Assembly: GCF_038452265.1 (NCBI RefSeq)
Contig: NZ_CP151843.1
Coordinates: 372,001-436,000 of the forward strand
DNA: 64,000 bases
DNA from: Vibrio diazotrophicus
GTDB taxonomy: Bacteria > Pseudomonadota > Gammaproteobacteria > Enterobacterales > Vibrionaceae
Direction of reading: 5' to 3'
The notes under the pieces: model-generated
Database searches by the model: none
The model's input: only the letters and a program-made list of their open reading frames with translations
What the model was told of the DNA's origin: nothing
Shown here: piece by piece, positions 41,066 to 50,342 of the stretch
Layout: every line of letters begins with the position of its first letter
Numbering within the stretch: the first letter of the stretch is position 1
Translations under genes and position numbers: made by a program

Positions 41066-42199
41066 ATGACTCAAGAACATGCGACTCAGGAACTTCTAGT
41101 TACTCCTTTACATGCTTTGCACATTGAAGTTGGTGCAAAGATGGTTCCTTTCGCAGGCTATGATATGCCTGTTCAGTATTCACTAGGCGTAAAAAAAGAG
41201 CACTTGCATACTCGCGAGGCTGCGGGACTGTTTGATGTTTCGCATATGGGTCAGCTTCGTCTGCATGGTGTAGGTGCTGCTCAAGCACTAGAAACTCTAG
41301 TTCCTGTGGATATCGTGGACTTGCCTCAAGGTAAGCAGCGTTACGCATTTTTCACTAATGAAGAAGGTGGGATTTTAGACGACCTTATGGTCGCTAATTT
41401 AGGTGATCATCTGTTCGTGGTCGTTAATGCGGCTTGTAAAGAACAGGATATCGATCATCTGCAAGCTCATTTACCTTCTGAGGTTGAGCTTGAAATTATT
41501 GAAGACAGAGCGCTGTTAGCACTTCAAGGCCCAAAAGCCGTCGAAGTTCTAGCTCGTCTGCAACCTGCTGTAGCTGACATGCTTTTTATGGATATTCAGC
41601 AAGTTAGCATTGATGGCATTGAATGCATTGTTAGCCGCAGTGGTTACACCGGCGAAGATGGCTATGAGATTTCAGTTCCAGCTGACCAAGCTCAAAAACT
41701 GGCTCGTAAGCTGACTTCATTTGAAGAAGTTGAATGGATTGGTCTGGGTGCTCGTGACTCTCTACGTCTAGAGTGTGGTCTATGTCTATACGGTCATGAT
41801 TTAGATACAACAACTACGCCAGTAGAAGCAAGCTTGCTATGGGCGATTCAGCCAGTACGCCGCACAGGCGGTGCACGAGAGGGCGGTTTCCCTGGTGCTG
41901 ATATTATCTTCAATCAGATCGCGACTAAAGATGTGGCTCGCAAACGCGTTGGTTTAGTTGGTCAGACTAAAGCACCAGTACGTGAGGGTACCGAGTTGTT
42001 TGATGCAGATGGTCAACATATTGGTGTCGTTACTAGTGGCACGGCAGGCCCAACAGCGGAGAAACCAGTGTCTATGGCTTATGTCCGCACTGATTTCGCC
42101 ACAGTCGGTACAGAAGTATTTGCAGAAGTTCGTGGCAAGATGCTCCCGATGTTGGTAGAAAAAATGCCGTTTGTACCGCAAAGATACTACCGCGGTTAA
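41066..42199 (+). CDS. gcvT: Aminomethyltransferase (glycine cleavage T protein)
   Basis: 377 residues with the GcvT folate-binding fold: 'PFAGYDMPVQY', 'FDVSHMGQLRL', the catalytic Asp region 'PVDIVDLPQGKQRY', 'SRSGYTGEDGYEIS', 'GARDSLRLECGLCLYG' and C-terminal 'VTSGTAGPT'. It releases ammonia and forms 5,10-methylene-THF. ATG 41066 has GGAGA five bases upstream and is preferred to 41054. It is not in the gcvH-gcvP transcript but in its own, preceded by the regulator and ended by a terminator. Confidence 0.96.
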   Translation: MTQEHATQELLVTPLHALHIEVGAKMVPFAGYDMPVQYSLGVKKEHLHTREAAGLFDVSHMGQLRLHGVGAAQALETLVPVDIVDLPQGKQRYAFFTNEEGGILDDLMVANLGDHLFVVVNAACKEQDIDHLQAHLPSEVELEIIEDRALLALQGPKAVEVLARLQPAVADMLFMDIQQVSIDGIECIVSRSGYTGEDGYEISVPADQAQKLARKLTSFEEVEWIGLGARDSLRLECGLCLYGHDLDTTTTPVEASLLWAIQPVRRTGGAREGGFPGADIIFNQIATKDVARKRVGLVGQTKAPVREGTELFDADGQHIGVVTSGTAGPTAEKPVSMAYVRTDFATVGTEVFAEVRGKMLPMLVEKMPFVPQRYYRG

Positions 42200-42228
42200 G
42201 TGAATCTAAATAAATAGGTTAGTCCTAA

Positions 42229-42260
42229 GAGTCGTAAGTCTAGTCTTACGGCTCTTTTTT
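42229..42260 (+). terminator. Rho-independent terminator after gcvT
   Basis: GAGTCGTAAG (42229-42238) / CTTACGGCTC (42245-42254), one wobble, then T6. Confidence 0.9.
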
Positions 42261-42316
42261 ATTTACAGTAGCCGTCTAAAATTATCAGTAACAGATGTAA
42301 GTAACGGATTACCACT

Positions 42317-43327
42317 ATGAAGAAAAAGGCTGCAATACTTTCAACTCTAATCGGTGTGTGTAGCCATGTATCAGCCGCGGAAGATTATACCGCGTATATA
42401 GTAAATGGCTCTTACGCCAATATTACTGAGTTTTCTTCCTACGTTGCTTTGTTCGTCGATTTGATTGAATACAACAATACTTATTATGCTGGAAGTTATT
42501 GTGGTGGAACAATTTTAAATGCCAATCACATCCTAACTGCTGCTCACTGCGTTTATAGCTCGGACCCAGATAACAACCTGTATTCGCTGTTTACTGTAGT
42601 TGTACCTGAGTTACAGAAGGAAAGTTTTTACCCCTATAGCATCAATGAAAAAAAACGCGTTTCAAAGATCTATTATAGAGATGACTACAATAGCACCACG
42701 TTAAATAATGATCTGGCAATACTGCAACTGGAATCTGCATTAACTACTATTAACTCTAGTCATTATGCAAATAGGCCCTCGACAGGTACTACTTACCGTA
42801 ACGCTTCAGAGACTTTTTATGCGGTCGGACATGGTAATACTAAAACTGGTGTTGATGATAATGATGATTTACAAATGGCCTCATTAACGTATGTCGAAAA
42901 TAGCTCTTGTAACTACAGCAATATGACAGACACCAAACTATGTATGGAGGGAGCGGTTAATCCATCAAACGGCTTAGAAGCCAGCACTTGCCAAGGGGAT
43001 TCAGGAGGTCCTTTGTATTGGTACTCCGGTAGCAGTTACATTCAAGTGGGGTTAACCAGTTTTGGCCCTTCTACATTTTGTGGCGATGCTAGCTTTAATT
43101 CTACTTCAGTCTTTACCGAAGTTTATGACTATCAAGATTGGATCGACGCCGTGCTAGCGGGTACCGAAACAGCAAAATATGTCGCGACCGATGCAAAAAG
43201 ACAGGCTTATGTAGACAGTATCGGAAAAGAATCTTCTAGCTCAGGCGATTCTGGCGGAGGGGCATTTGGTTTTATGTCGCTATTGTTTATGACTATTTTG
43301 GCGTTAGTGAGGCGTAACGCTCAATAA
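42317..43327 (+). CDS. Trypsin-like serine protease with GlyGly-CTERM anchor
   Basis: 336 residues. Signal peptide to ~20 ('HVSA|AEDY'), trypsin-like start 'YIVNGSYA' (~27), catalytic triad His77 ('LTAAHC'), Asp132 ('NNDLAILQL') and Ser229 ('CQGDSGGPLY'), thus an S1 chymotrypsin-fold protease. The end carries a Ser/Gly-rich stretch, 'GGGAFGF', a hydrophobic segment and 'RR' (~309-333): the GlyGly-CTERM signal cut by rhombosortase and used for type II-secreted surface proteins in vibrios. Likely surface-exposed or released. Monocistronic. Confidence 0.92.
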   Translation: MKKKAAILSTLIGVCSHVSAAEDYTAYIVNGSYANITEFSSYVALFVDLIEYNNTYYAGSYCGGTILNANHILTAAHCVYSSDPDNNLYSLFTVVVPELQKESFYPYSINEKKRVSKIYYRDDYNSTTLNNDLAILQLESALTTINSSHYANRPSTGTTYRNASETFYAVGHGNTKTGVDDNDDLQMASLTYVENSSCNYSNMTDTKLCMEGAVNPSNGLEASTCQGDSGGPLYWYSGSSYIQVGLTSFGPSTFCGDASFNSTSVFTEVYDYQDWIDAVLAGTETAKYVATDAKRQAYVDSIGKESSSSGDSGGGAFGFMSLLFMTILALVRRNAQ

Positions 43328-43357
43328 AATACTCAACTACCTTTCAACTATTTCTTT

Positions 43358-43395
43358 AAGTCGTTGCGCATATACTTGCGCGACGACTTTTTTTT
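43358..43395 (+). terminator. Rho-independent terminator after S1 protease
   Basis: AAGTCGTTGCGCA (43358-43370) / TGCGCGACGACTT (43377-43389), one wobble, then an eight-T run. Confidence 0.93.
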
Positions 43396-43470
43396 CACAT
43401 CGTGTAATGCACAATTCATCCGCTTTCTAATTACTGGGATCTAGTTCTATAGTTTACTGCACCCAGCTTG

Positions 43471-43514
43471 TTTACATATTCTTTACATGCACAATGGTTA
43501 TCATATATTGATAA
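43471..43514 (+). promoter_or_regulatory. Tandem TTTACAT repeats and dyad upstream of LTA-synthase-like gene
   Basis: TTTACAT occurs at 43471-43477 and 43482-43488 (11-bp period, the spacing of a Pho box), followed by the perfect dyad TTATCA-TATAT-TGATAA (43498-43514), 38 bp before the start. The match to the PhoB consensus is partial. Confidence 0.35.
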
Positions 43515-43552
43515 TTATATTTGTATAACTGATTAACTATAAAGAGAATTTC

Positions 43553-45517
43553 TTGAAAAAGTTTAAGTTTTTATTGGGGCCGATTTACCCTTTGGCAGCG
43601 GCTTCCGTTGCGATGATTGTATTGTTTACTCTTTCACGCATAGGATTGTCCTTATGGCATTTCGATCGTGTATCGGATGTCAATGGGTGGGGAGATATCC
43701 TATTGAGTGGGTTGCGCGTTGATTTCGCATCTGTCTCATATCTTTTTATTCTTCCAGCGTTATTAACTTCATTTCTATCTGGTGATCACGTTATTGGTCG
43801 CGTGTGGAACTGGATTCTTAGGATTTGGATAACGGCTGGTTTGTGGTTAGTCGTTTACATGGAAGCTGCTACACCGCCTTTTATCATCGAATATGACTTA
43901 CGACCAAATCGATTGTTTGTTGAATACCTGATTTATCCAAAAGAGGTGTTTGGCATGCTTTGGTCCGGCTACAAGCTTGAGCTATTTTTGGGGCTCGCTG
44001 TAAGTGTCATAACGCTTATTGTTGGCTGGAAATGGTCTGCGTCTCTTGTTAAATCATTAACATACCCACGTTGGTACTGGCGGCCTTTGATTGCTGTTGT
44101 TGTGGTTGCTATATGCTTGATGGGGGCTCGTTCATCTCTTGGACACCGACCATTGAACCCTGCGATGGTGGCATTTGCTGCTGACCCTTTAGTAAATGAC
44201 TTGACGTTAAACTCCTCTTATTCCGTAATATTCGCAGCCAAACAAATGGGCTCAGAAGCGAGCGCATTTGAGTTTTATCCAAAAATGGATAAGCAACTGA
44301 TTGTTGATCAGATCAAAGATTCTATGAATATTGATTCAAAAGCATTCGCTGATAATCAAAAACCAACACTGGCTAATCATGTTGCGTCTTATACCGGTCC
44401 AAGAAAGAATGTTGTGATTCTGTTGTTGGAGAGCCATGGGGCGCGTTACGTAAAGAGTTTAGGTGGTATTGATGCTTCTCCAAATCTAGACAAACTAATT
44501 CAAGAAGGCTGGGCATTTACAAGAATGTACGCCACAGGTACTCGCTCAGTTCGCGGTATCGAAGCGGTAACAACAGGTTTTTCTCCTACACCAGCTAGAG
44601 CTGTAGTTAAACTGGGTAAGAGCCAGACCAACTTCTTTACCATCGCTAATTTGTTGAAAGCAAACCAATACCACACTCAGTTTATCTATGGTGGGGAAAG
44701 TCATTTCGATAATATGAAGAGCTTTTTCTTAGGTAATGGCTTTGTCGATATGCAAGATTTTCCAACATTTTCTTCTCCAAAATATGTTGGTTCTTGGGGA
44801 GCGTCGGATCAAGACCTCTTTACGAAAGTCGATGAACAATTTGTACTGCTATCAAAAACAGAACAGCCGTTTTTTAGTTTGGTTTTTACCTCTTCTAACC
44901 ATAGCCCGTTTGAATATCCAGATAGTGTTATTGAGCCATACAACCAACCTAAACAAACCGCGGAAAATGCAGTTAAGTATGCTGATTATGCTTTAGGTGA
45001 GTTTGTCGAAAAGGCGAAGAAATCTAAATATTGGAACAACACTGTTTTTGCAGTGATTGCGGATCATGATGCTCGCGCGACAGGAACGCTTCCAGTGCCA
45101 ATTGGACATTTTAAAATCCCTGCAGTGATCTTTGGTGGCGGTATTGAACCTCAAATGGATGATCGTTTGGTGAGTCAAATAGATTTGGTACCGACGCTAC
45201 TATCGTTGGCTGGCATCAGTAGCCAGAACCCTATGATAGGACATGATTTAACACATGAAGTGCCTGTTGAAAAACAACGAGCAATGATGCAGCGCGATAA
45301 GAACTTTGCTTGGATGACAGCAGATAACGAGGTGGTGGTTATTCAGCCAGAGAAGGGCATTTCTACTTACACTTATAATCCAAATGAAGATTCGTTGACC
45401 GCAGCACCTCTCAGTGAAGCGACGGTGATTAAAGCTCACGCCAACGCTATGTGGGGGAATTTAGCATTTGACAACAATTACTATACGGCTCAAAAGAGCT
45501 ACGCTGTGAATCAATAA
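43553..45517 (+). CDS. LTA synthase/phosphoglycerol transferase-family membrane protein
   Basis: 654 residues from a TTG start (AGAG eight bases upstream). Five N-terminal membrane segments (~10-30, 45-75, 82-105, 135-160, 175-195) precede a periplasmic sulfatase-type alkaline-phosphatase domain with 'NVVILLLESHGARYVKSLGG' (metal Glu), the nucleophile Thr in 'YATGTRSVRG', 'FIYGGESHFDNM' and 'VIADHDARATG'. Relatives (LtaS, MdoB/OpgB) transfer phosphoglycerol onto lipids or glucans; EptA-type enzymes transfer phosphoethanolamine. The Gram-negative substrate here is not determined. Confidence 0.88.
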   Translation: MKKFKFLLGPIYPLAAASVAMIVLFTLSRIGLSLWHFDRVSDVNGWGDILLSGLRVDFASVSYLFILPALLTSFLSGDHVIGRVWNWILRIWITAGLWLVVYMEAATPPFIIEYDLRPNRLFVEYLIYPKEVFGMLWSGYKLELFLGLAVSVITLIVGWKWSASLVKSLTYPRWYWRPLIAVVVVAICLMGARSSLGHRPLNPAMVAFAADPLVNDLTLNSSYSVIFAAKQMGSEASAFEFYPKMDKQLIVDQIKDSMNIDSKAFADNQKPTLANHVASYTGPRKNVVILLLESHGARYVKSLGGIDASPNLDKLIQEGWAFTRMYATGTRSVRGIEAVTTGFSPTPARAVVKLGKSQTNFFTIANLLKANQYHTQFIYGGESHFDNMKSFFLGNGFVDMQDFPTFSSPKYVGSWGASDQDLFTKVDEQFVLLSKTEQPFFSLVFTSSNHSPFEYPDSVIEPYNQPKQTAENAVKYADYALGEFVEKAKKSKYWNNTVFAVIADHDARATGTLPVPIGHFKIPAVIFGGGIEPQMDDRLVSQIDLVPTLLSLAGISSQNPMIGHDLTHEVPVEKQRAMMQRDKNFAWMTADNEVVVIQPEKGISTYTYNPNEDSLTAAPLSEATVIKAHANAMWGNLAFDNNYYTAQKSYAVNQ

Positions 45518-45525
45518 CAAGAATC

Positions 45526-45559
45526 TCCTCAAGCAGTTGTTTTTGGCACTGCTTGAGGA
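45526..45559. terminator. Hairpin at the convergent ends of LTA-synthase-like and EAL genes
   Basis: CCTCAAGCAGT (45527-45537) / ACTGCTTGAGG (45548-45558). It spans the EAL gene stop codon; no T-run, so a tentative bidirectional terminator. Confidence 0.45.
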
Positions 45560-47268
45560 ATAACGTCACTTCTAAGCAGTGTATAGCGGCTAGCGCTGGC
45601 AACAGACAGGGGTTTAGAGAACCAATAACCTTGAAAATAAGATGCGCCCATGTCTTTGTATTTTTGGAACATGGCTTGATCTTCAATCCCTTCAAACACA
45701 ATATCAATCCCTTTTGAGCGGCATAATTGAGTAATAAACTGTAGATACTGCTCATACGCATCATTGGTCATCGACTTCGTTGTCATCACTCTATCTATCT
45801 TAATTTGTTTTAGCGGTAAGCCTAAGAAGCTGTGAATCGAACTGAAACCGGACCCAAAATCATCAAGTGACAACGAAAATCCCATACTGCTTAGAATATA
45901 AATCTGGTTTAGTGCATTCTTGTTCCCGTCGAGCATGACGGTCTCTGTTAGTTCCAGAACAATGGATTTTGGTTCGACATTAGAATTTACAGCGAGAGTA
46001 AAAAGATTGATTGGGAAGTTAGTGTCTAAGAGTTGCAATACCGAAACGTTTATGTTTACACGTATGTTGGCTTTGTTTAATTGGTTGTAGCGACTAATGA
46101 ATTCACACGCTTTAGCAAAAACTAAATACCCCAGCTCATTAATCAGTCCTTTTTTTTCAGCAATAGGAATAAATTCATCGGGGTATATTTCGCCATAACC
46201 TTTAGACCTCCACCGGACTAAAGCCTCGAAACTGGCAACTTTGCCATTGGCTGCGTTGATTATGGGTTGGAACTTTACACTCAGAGAGCGAGAGTGGATT
46301 GCTTCTTTAAGTTCTTTCTCAATAAAAAAGAAACGGTCAACACTGTTCTGAGTTCTGCCAGTATAGATTTCAATACGAGAGCAATTGTTTTCACCTGCAA
46401 ATTGGCAAGTTCTCGATGCTATACTTAAGCATTCAGAAGGCGTTAAATTGGTGTCTATGTAAGGATAAACACCAATACTAATTTTGTCCCCATACAACTT
46501 GCCATATTCGAGTGTAGATTCTGCATAGTGCTTAAGGATATTTTGGCAAAGTCGTTGAAGTTCTCCAGTGGTGTAGTCGCCGTAAAGCAACACAGCAAAA
46601 TCATCGGAACGTACGCGATAGTGCTCACAATCATCATCAGGAAGCACACGTAACGCACCTGTTAAGTGCTCAATAATCTGCTGAAATACATCTGTGCCAT
46701 ATTGGTTAAGATATGACTTAATATCGTCAATCTGGATATAGATAAGGGCGGCGTTTAGTTGAGGTTTTTTGGCGAGGGCTTCTATGTCGTGTATCAGTTT
46801 GGTTCTATTTGAAAGACCAGTGGCGTTGTCAAAAAAGGCTGCTTGGTGGAGATAGGATTCCATCAGTTTTTGGTCGGAGATATCTCGATGACTTCCAATC
46901 ATAAAGGCATGCCCGCATATGTTTTTTGTCGTTGCGACACCTTCAACCCATATGTACTGTCCATTAGTCTTTCTTAAACGGTACTGAGTAACGACATTCC
47001 CACCTTCATCAATATGTTGACCGATTCGGCTATCAAGCAACGCTGCGTCTAAAGGGTGTACTATGCTGAACCAATCTGAGAGTTCAATAGTCTTCGATTC
47101 GAATCCGAATTGATGATAAAACTCAGGATTATAAAAAGTCATTAAACCCTGTTCATCCATATAGAAAACACCGTGTTTAAACACGTCGAATATATGCACT
47201 AAACGCTTTAAATATGTGTCATCTAGAGCATTCTCTATAACAGATAATTTATCTTGTTTTAACGACAT
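45529..47268 (-). CDS. PAS-GGDEF(degenerate)-EAL cyclic-di-GMP phosphodiesterase
   Basis: 579 residues: PAS/PAC sensor (~25-135, 'GVFYMDEQGLMTFYNPEFYH'), a GGDEF domain (~140-300) whose signature is degenerate ('RSDDFAVLL' in place of GGDEF), and an EAL domain (~315-570) with 'FEALVRW', 'LELTETVM', 'SLDDFGSGFSS' and 'VFEGIEDQ', which keep the metal and catalytic acidic residues. It probably hydrolyses c-di-GMP; the dead cyclase domain may be regulatory. No signal peptide or membrane segment. Monocistronic, convergent with the LTA-synthase-like gene. Confidence 0.9.
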   Translation of the reverse strand: MSLKQDKLSVIENALDDTYLKRLVHIFDVFKHGVFYMDEQGLMTFYNPEFYHQFGFESKTIELSDWFSIVHPLDAALLDSRIGQHIDEGGNVVTQYRLRKTNGQYIWVEGVATTKNICGHAFMIGSHRDISDQKLMESYLHQAAFFDNATGLSNRTKLIHDIEALAKKPQLNAALIYIQIDDIKSYLNQYGTDVFQQIIEHLTGALRVLPDDDCEHYRVRSDDFAVLLYGDYTTGELQRLCQNILKHYAESTLEYGKLYGDKISIGVYPYIDTNLTPSECLSIASRTCQFAGENNCSRIEIYTGRTQNSVDRFFFIEKELKEAIHSRSLSVKFQPIINAANGKVASFEALVRWRSKGYGEIYPDEFIPIAEKKGLINELGYLVFAKACEFISRYNQLNKANIRVNINVSVLQLLDTNFPINLFTLAVNSNVEPKSIVLELTETVMLDGNKNALNQIYILSSMGFSLSLDDFGSGFSSIHSFLGLPLKQIKIDRVMTTKSMTNDAYEQYLQFITQLCRSKGIDIVFEGIEDQAMFQKYKDMGASYFQGYWFSKPLSVASASRYTLLRSDVIPQAVPKTTA

Positions 47269-47567
47269 AACCGCATACCAACTCTAACAACTGCTAACCA
47301 TAATGCGAAAAATGGATGAAAGAAATATGAACCTAAAACATCTGTAAGGCTAGAGCTTTAGAGCATTAATCCTAAACGATGTTTCAATTTAAATCTAAAT
47401 GAATAGTGATTCAATTATTGATAATAATAATTGTTGCTAATCGTGCTATAGCGCAAGCTTTAATAACAAAAAGTACACTTGTAATAGCGCATCTCTTTGA
47501 TGTTTAAAACAATAGACCTATAAAAATGCGGCTAAGCGCCGCATTTTTGTTTTCGTCAGAAATTAGT
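47269..47567. other. Intergenic region upstream of the EAL gene
   Basis: 299 bp containing the gsk terminator (47522-47548) and an AT-rich stretch with TGATAATAATAATTG (~47416-47430) that superficially resembles a Fur box. The EAL promoter should lie here. Confidence 0.45.
47522..47548 (-). terminator. Rho-independent terminator after gsk
   Basis: AAAAATGCGGC / GCCGCATTTTT with a 5-nt loop; symmetrical A/T tails make it usable in both directions. 20 bp beyond the gsk stop. Confidence 0.9.
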
Positions 47568-48872
47568 TTAGCGTTCCCAATACGCCTCTTCCAAACTGTC
47601 TTCGCGTTCTGGTAACGATCGAGACAAACGAGGTGAGTGCTGTGTCAACACTTCATAGCTGACACGGTTTGCGTATTTACATACCTGAGAGAGAGAAGAG
47701 TAAGTCAGATATGGCTGATCGTGCTTAACGGAATTTGGCACATTAATCAGATGGAAGGCGTTGGCCGCCATATCATGCAACAGCGCAGATAAAGCACCGT
47801 CACCCGCTCCGTTGGTATTCTTTATTTCTAGTGGACCACCAAGATAAGGGCCAATGTGTGAATAGATTTTGACTGGGTTTGTACAGTCATTTTTGCGCAT
47901 GGCACGGCTGAATTCGTACTTATTAAACTCTGGAATGTTGCCCGGAAGTAGTGGTAGTTCTGTTTCACGCTTACTGGATTCGTCAGTATAACCAGCCATA
48001 AACAAGCCGATTGGTCCTGCGGTACAGAGAACTAAATCGACCCATTGAAGAGCGGCGTCTGATGCAAGAAGCGGATCTTTATGCCCCGTTAACGCTTCAC
48101 CTTCTTCTTCATTCATAGCCACGACAGTGACGTTTTCCTTTAGAAACTCTTGCCACCATTTCTCATTGCCCTCAATGACGTACTTGGTGCCCAGAGTTAA
48201 CACTACAGGAATGTTGTTTGCCTTGGCTAATTCAATCGCTCGTTGAACCGCTTGAGGCATAGGATCTTCAGGCTTTCCACGCATAAGATAAGAAGAGACA
48301 ACCAAAGCCGACGCTTTTTCGAATACTTGCTCAGGAATACTATCCGGACGCAACTTATTCATGTGGCCTTCATTTATCGCAAAGGTACGTTCGCCATCTT
48401 CGGTGATTAACGTATAGCAACGACCTATAGGTCCATCAACCGTTTGAAGATGATTGAGGTTCATGCGTGAAGAAGTTCGACATAAGTAACGATAGGCAAA
48501 TGAACCTACTTCGATGTTTTTAGACATAACACCAAGAAGCACAGATTTGCTATCTGCCAGCACGGAATAGTTGTGTAGCGTATTGCCAATGGTGTCACCC
48601 GGATGTTGATGGGTGATGAGATTCAGCTCAACCAGCTCCCTATATAAGGCATCTGCTTTAGCCTCTTCTAGGACAAGAGAATGACCTTTGCTCAAATTGT
48701 ATTTGGCTAAGAAATCGTTATCGACTCGAGCTTCTATATCAACAATTGTTTGGCCAACACCAACAATAGTTGGACGATGTAGCTTTGGTGCTTGTTGAAT
48801 GTGGTTAAGTAATGGATCTCGAGCATGTGTCGGAAAGTAGTGCTTAGATTTACGCTGTCCGGGAAACTTCAT
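47568..48872 (-). CDS. gsk: Inosine-guanosine kinase
   Basis: 434 residues from ATG 48872, where the protein begins 'MKFPGQRKSKHYFPTHARDP', closely matching E. coli Gsk; the ORF start 14 codons earlier is rejected. PfkB-family fold with 'VGVGQTIVDIEA' at the N-terminus and the ATP/anion-hole motif 'NTNGAGDGALSALLHDMAA' near 370. Phosphorylates inosine and guanosine in purine salvage. Monocistronic. Confidence 0.95.
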   Translation of the reverse strand: MKFPGQRKSKHYFPTHARDPLLNHIQQAPKLHRPTIVGVGQTIVDIEARVDNDFLAKYNLSKGHSLVLEEAKADALYRELVELNLITHQHPGDTIGNTLHNYSVLADSKSVLLGVMSKNIEVGSFAYRYLCRTSSRMNLNHLQTVDGPIGRCYTLITEDGERTFAINEGHMNKLRPDSIPEQVFEKASALVVSSYLMRGKPEDPMPQAVQRAIELAKANNIPVVLTLGTKYVIEGNEKWWQEFLKENVTVVAMNEEEGEALTGHKDPLLASDAALQWVDLVLCTAGPIGLFMAGYTDESSKRETELPLLPGNIPEFNKYEFSRAMRKNDCTNPVKIYSHIGPYLGGPLEIKNTNGAGDGALSALLHDMAANAFHLINVPNSVKHDQPYLTYSSLSQVCKYANRVSYEVLTQHSPRLSRSLPEREDSLEEAYWER

Positions 48873-48987
48873 CTTGACTGTTAGGGGAAAGAAATATTTC
48901 GTGCATAATATCACAAATATATTTTTATATTTTCATTTTATTACACGGAAAATGGCTTTTGTGGGTACCACTTTCCGTGCGTCTCAA

Positions 48988-49470
48988 TCATTGTTGAGTG
49001 GTGGTTTGACTATCTGTAAAAGCGTTATAGGCTTTTGTGCCCCAAAGTGGAACGGTTGACAGGCTGTGTTTAAAACTGCCGTCCGTTTCTTTCGTCGTAT
49101 AGGACAAATAAAGAAGTGTTTGATTTTCTGCGTCAAAAATACGTCTGACTTTCATAGTCTTAAAGAAAATACTCTTCGACTGCTTGAACACTACCTCACC
49201 AGATTTACTTTTATCGATTGATGCAAGCATGTCCGGAGTGATATCGCCCGTTTGTCGACACGAGATTGAGCTGTCACTCGGGTCTGAAAGACTTAAATTT
49301 GCTTCGATGGACGCTATATGGCAAGTCACCCCCTGTATTTTGTCATCATGAAGCGATGCGATTTTAATATCCTTCATGGTAAATACGCCTAGAGATACAT
49401 CACCAACTTCACTATCTGAACATCCGACTAGTAGAGTAGACAGTCCTACCATCAAAAGTAACTTTTTCAT
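48988..49470 (-). CDS. creA: CreA-family protein (lipoprotein)
   Basis: 160 residues. Signal peptide with lipobox 'LLVGC|SDSE' (Cys 17), then the CreA pattern: 'VTCHIAS', 'SSISCRQTG', 'GEVVFKQSKSIFFKTMKVRR', 'LSYTTKETDGSFKHSLSTVP'. The E. coli homologue is a periplasmic protein of unknown role in the creABCD operon, without a lipobox. No creBCD is adjacent here. Encoded on the minus strand, 115 bp upstream of gsk. Confidence 0.85.
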   Translation of the reverse strand: MKKLLLMVGLSTLLVGCSDSEVGDVSLGVFTMKDIKIASLHDDKIQGVTCHIASIEANLSLSDPSDSSISCRQTGDITPDMLASIDKSKSGEVVFKQSKSIFFKTMKVRRIFDAENQTLLYLSYTTKETDGSFKHSLSTVPLWGTKAYNAFTDSQTTTQQ

Positions 49471-49678
49471 TGCTTATCCTATGGTGCCGCATACAAAGTT
49501 GAACTTATCATAACTCAAGTTGCAAACAGATGCCGAAGCAAATATCTGACTGTAAATAAAGAAAGATGTGTAGATGAGATATCAAGACTTGTGAGATTGA
49601 GTGTACCTAAGTATCCTTCGCTTATTCATTACTGCTAAATGTGGTTTTAGCGTAAGTACTTCAATAGAAGAATATTTC

Positions 49679-50185
49679 ATGACAGATTCCTATCCAAACG
49701 TCGTTAAAGTGAAAAATCAGTGGCTGTTTGATCAAGTTGAGGTTGAGTTTCCGACGCCTGAAAGTTTAAAAGGCAGAGCCATTTATCAGTCTCTATGTGA
49801 AGAGAATACTGTGACTCCGTTGATTCAAAGTACGCAAGAAACAGACATCAATTTAGATGAAATATATCTGGTTGATTTTCATCGTTTGACTGTGATGTTC
49901 TCATTACTTCAAGCGTCGCGAGGACGTGATGAACAAGAGCAAAATTATCTGTTGGAGTTTTTCACCCAAATTATCTTCTCTGAGCCTTGTTATCTTTATG
50001 TAGGATTTAAGCAGGCTGAACCAGTGGCTGCCGCTTTAATTACACAAGCTGAAAATGAACTCTTGATATCAGATATTGTTGTTAAAGATCTTACCTATAG
50101 TTCTGTTGAGCAATTCTCTCAAGCAGTAACACAAAAGTGGCTAAAAAGTAACGAATTTTCAGGCTCATTCTATATCGAACACTAA
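49679..50185 (+). CDS. Conserved hypothetical protein, possibly GNAT-like
   Basis: 168 residues from ATG 49679; the ORF is open 26 codons further up (49601), but that extension lacks protein character. The C-terminal half ('YLYVGFKQAEPVAAALITQA', 'ELLISDIVVKDLTYSS') has a pattern reminiscent of GNAT acetyltransferase central strands, but a clear acetyl-CoA loop is not seen. No signal peptide or membrane segment. Not confidently assigned. Confidence 0.65.
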   Translation: MTDSYPNVVKVKNQWLFDQVEVEFPTPESLKGRAIYQSLCEENTVTPLIQSTQETDINLDEIYLVDFHRLTVMFSLLQASRGRDEQEQNYLLEFFTQIIFSEPCYLYVGFKQAEPVAAALITQAENELLISDIVVKDLTYSSVEQFSQAVTQKWLKSNEFSGSFYIEH

Positions 50186-50342
50186 TATAAAACAGTCAAT
50201 TGAGTCAGAAATTTCCGGTTTGTTTTAAACAGTGACGGTGCTACAAAATATCAACATTGCTGCGTAAGCAGATTTCAAATTGTTAACTGAATCATTTTTC
50301 CTATTGTTTTTGTATTTAAACTGCATAGAAAGGAGAAATATT

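Noticed and set aside
47416..47430. Fur-box-like TGATAATAATAATTG
   Set aside because: Low-complexity AT repeat; does not form the required paired hexamers.
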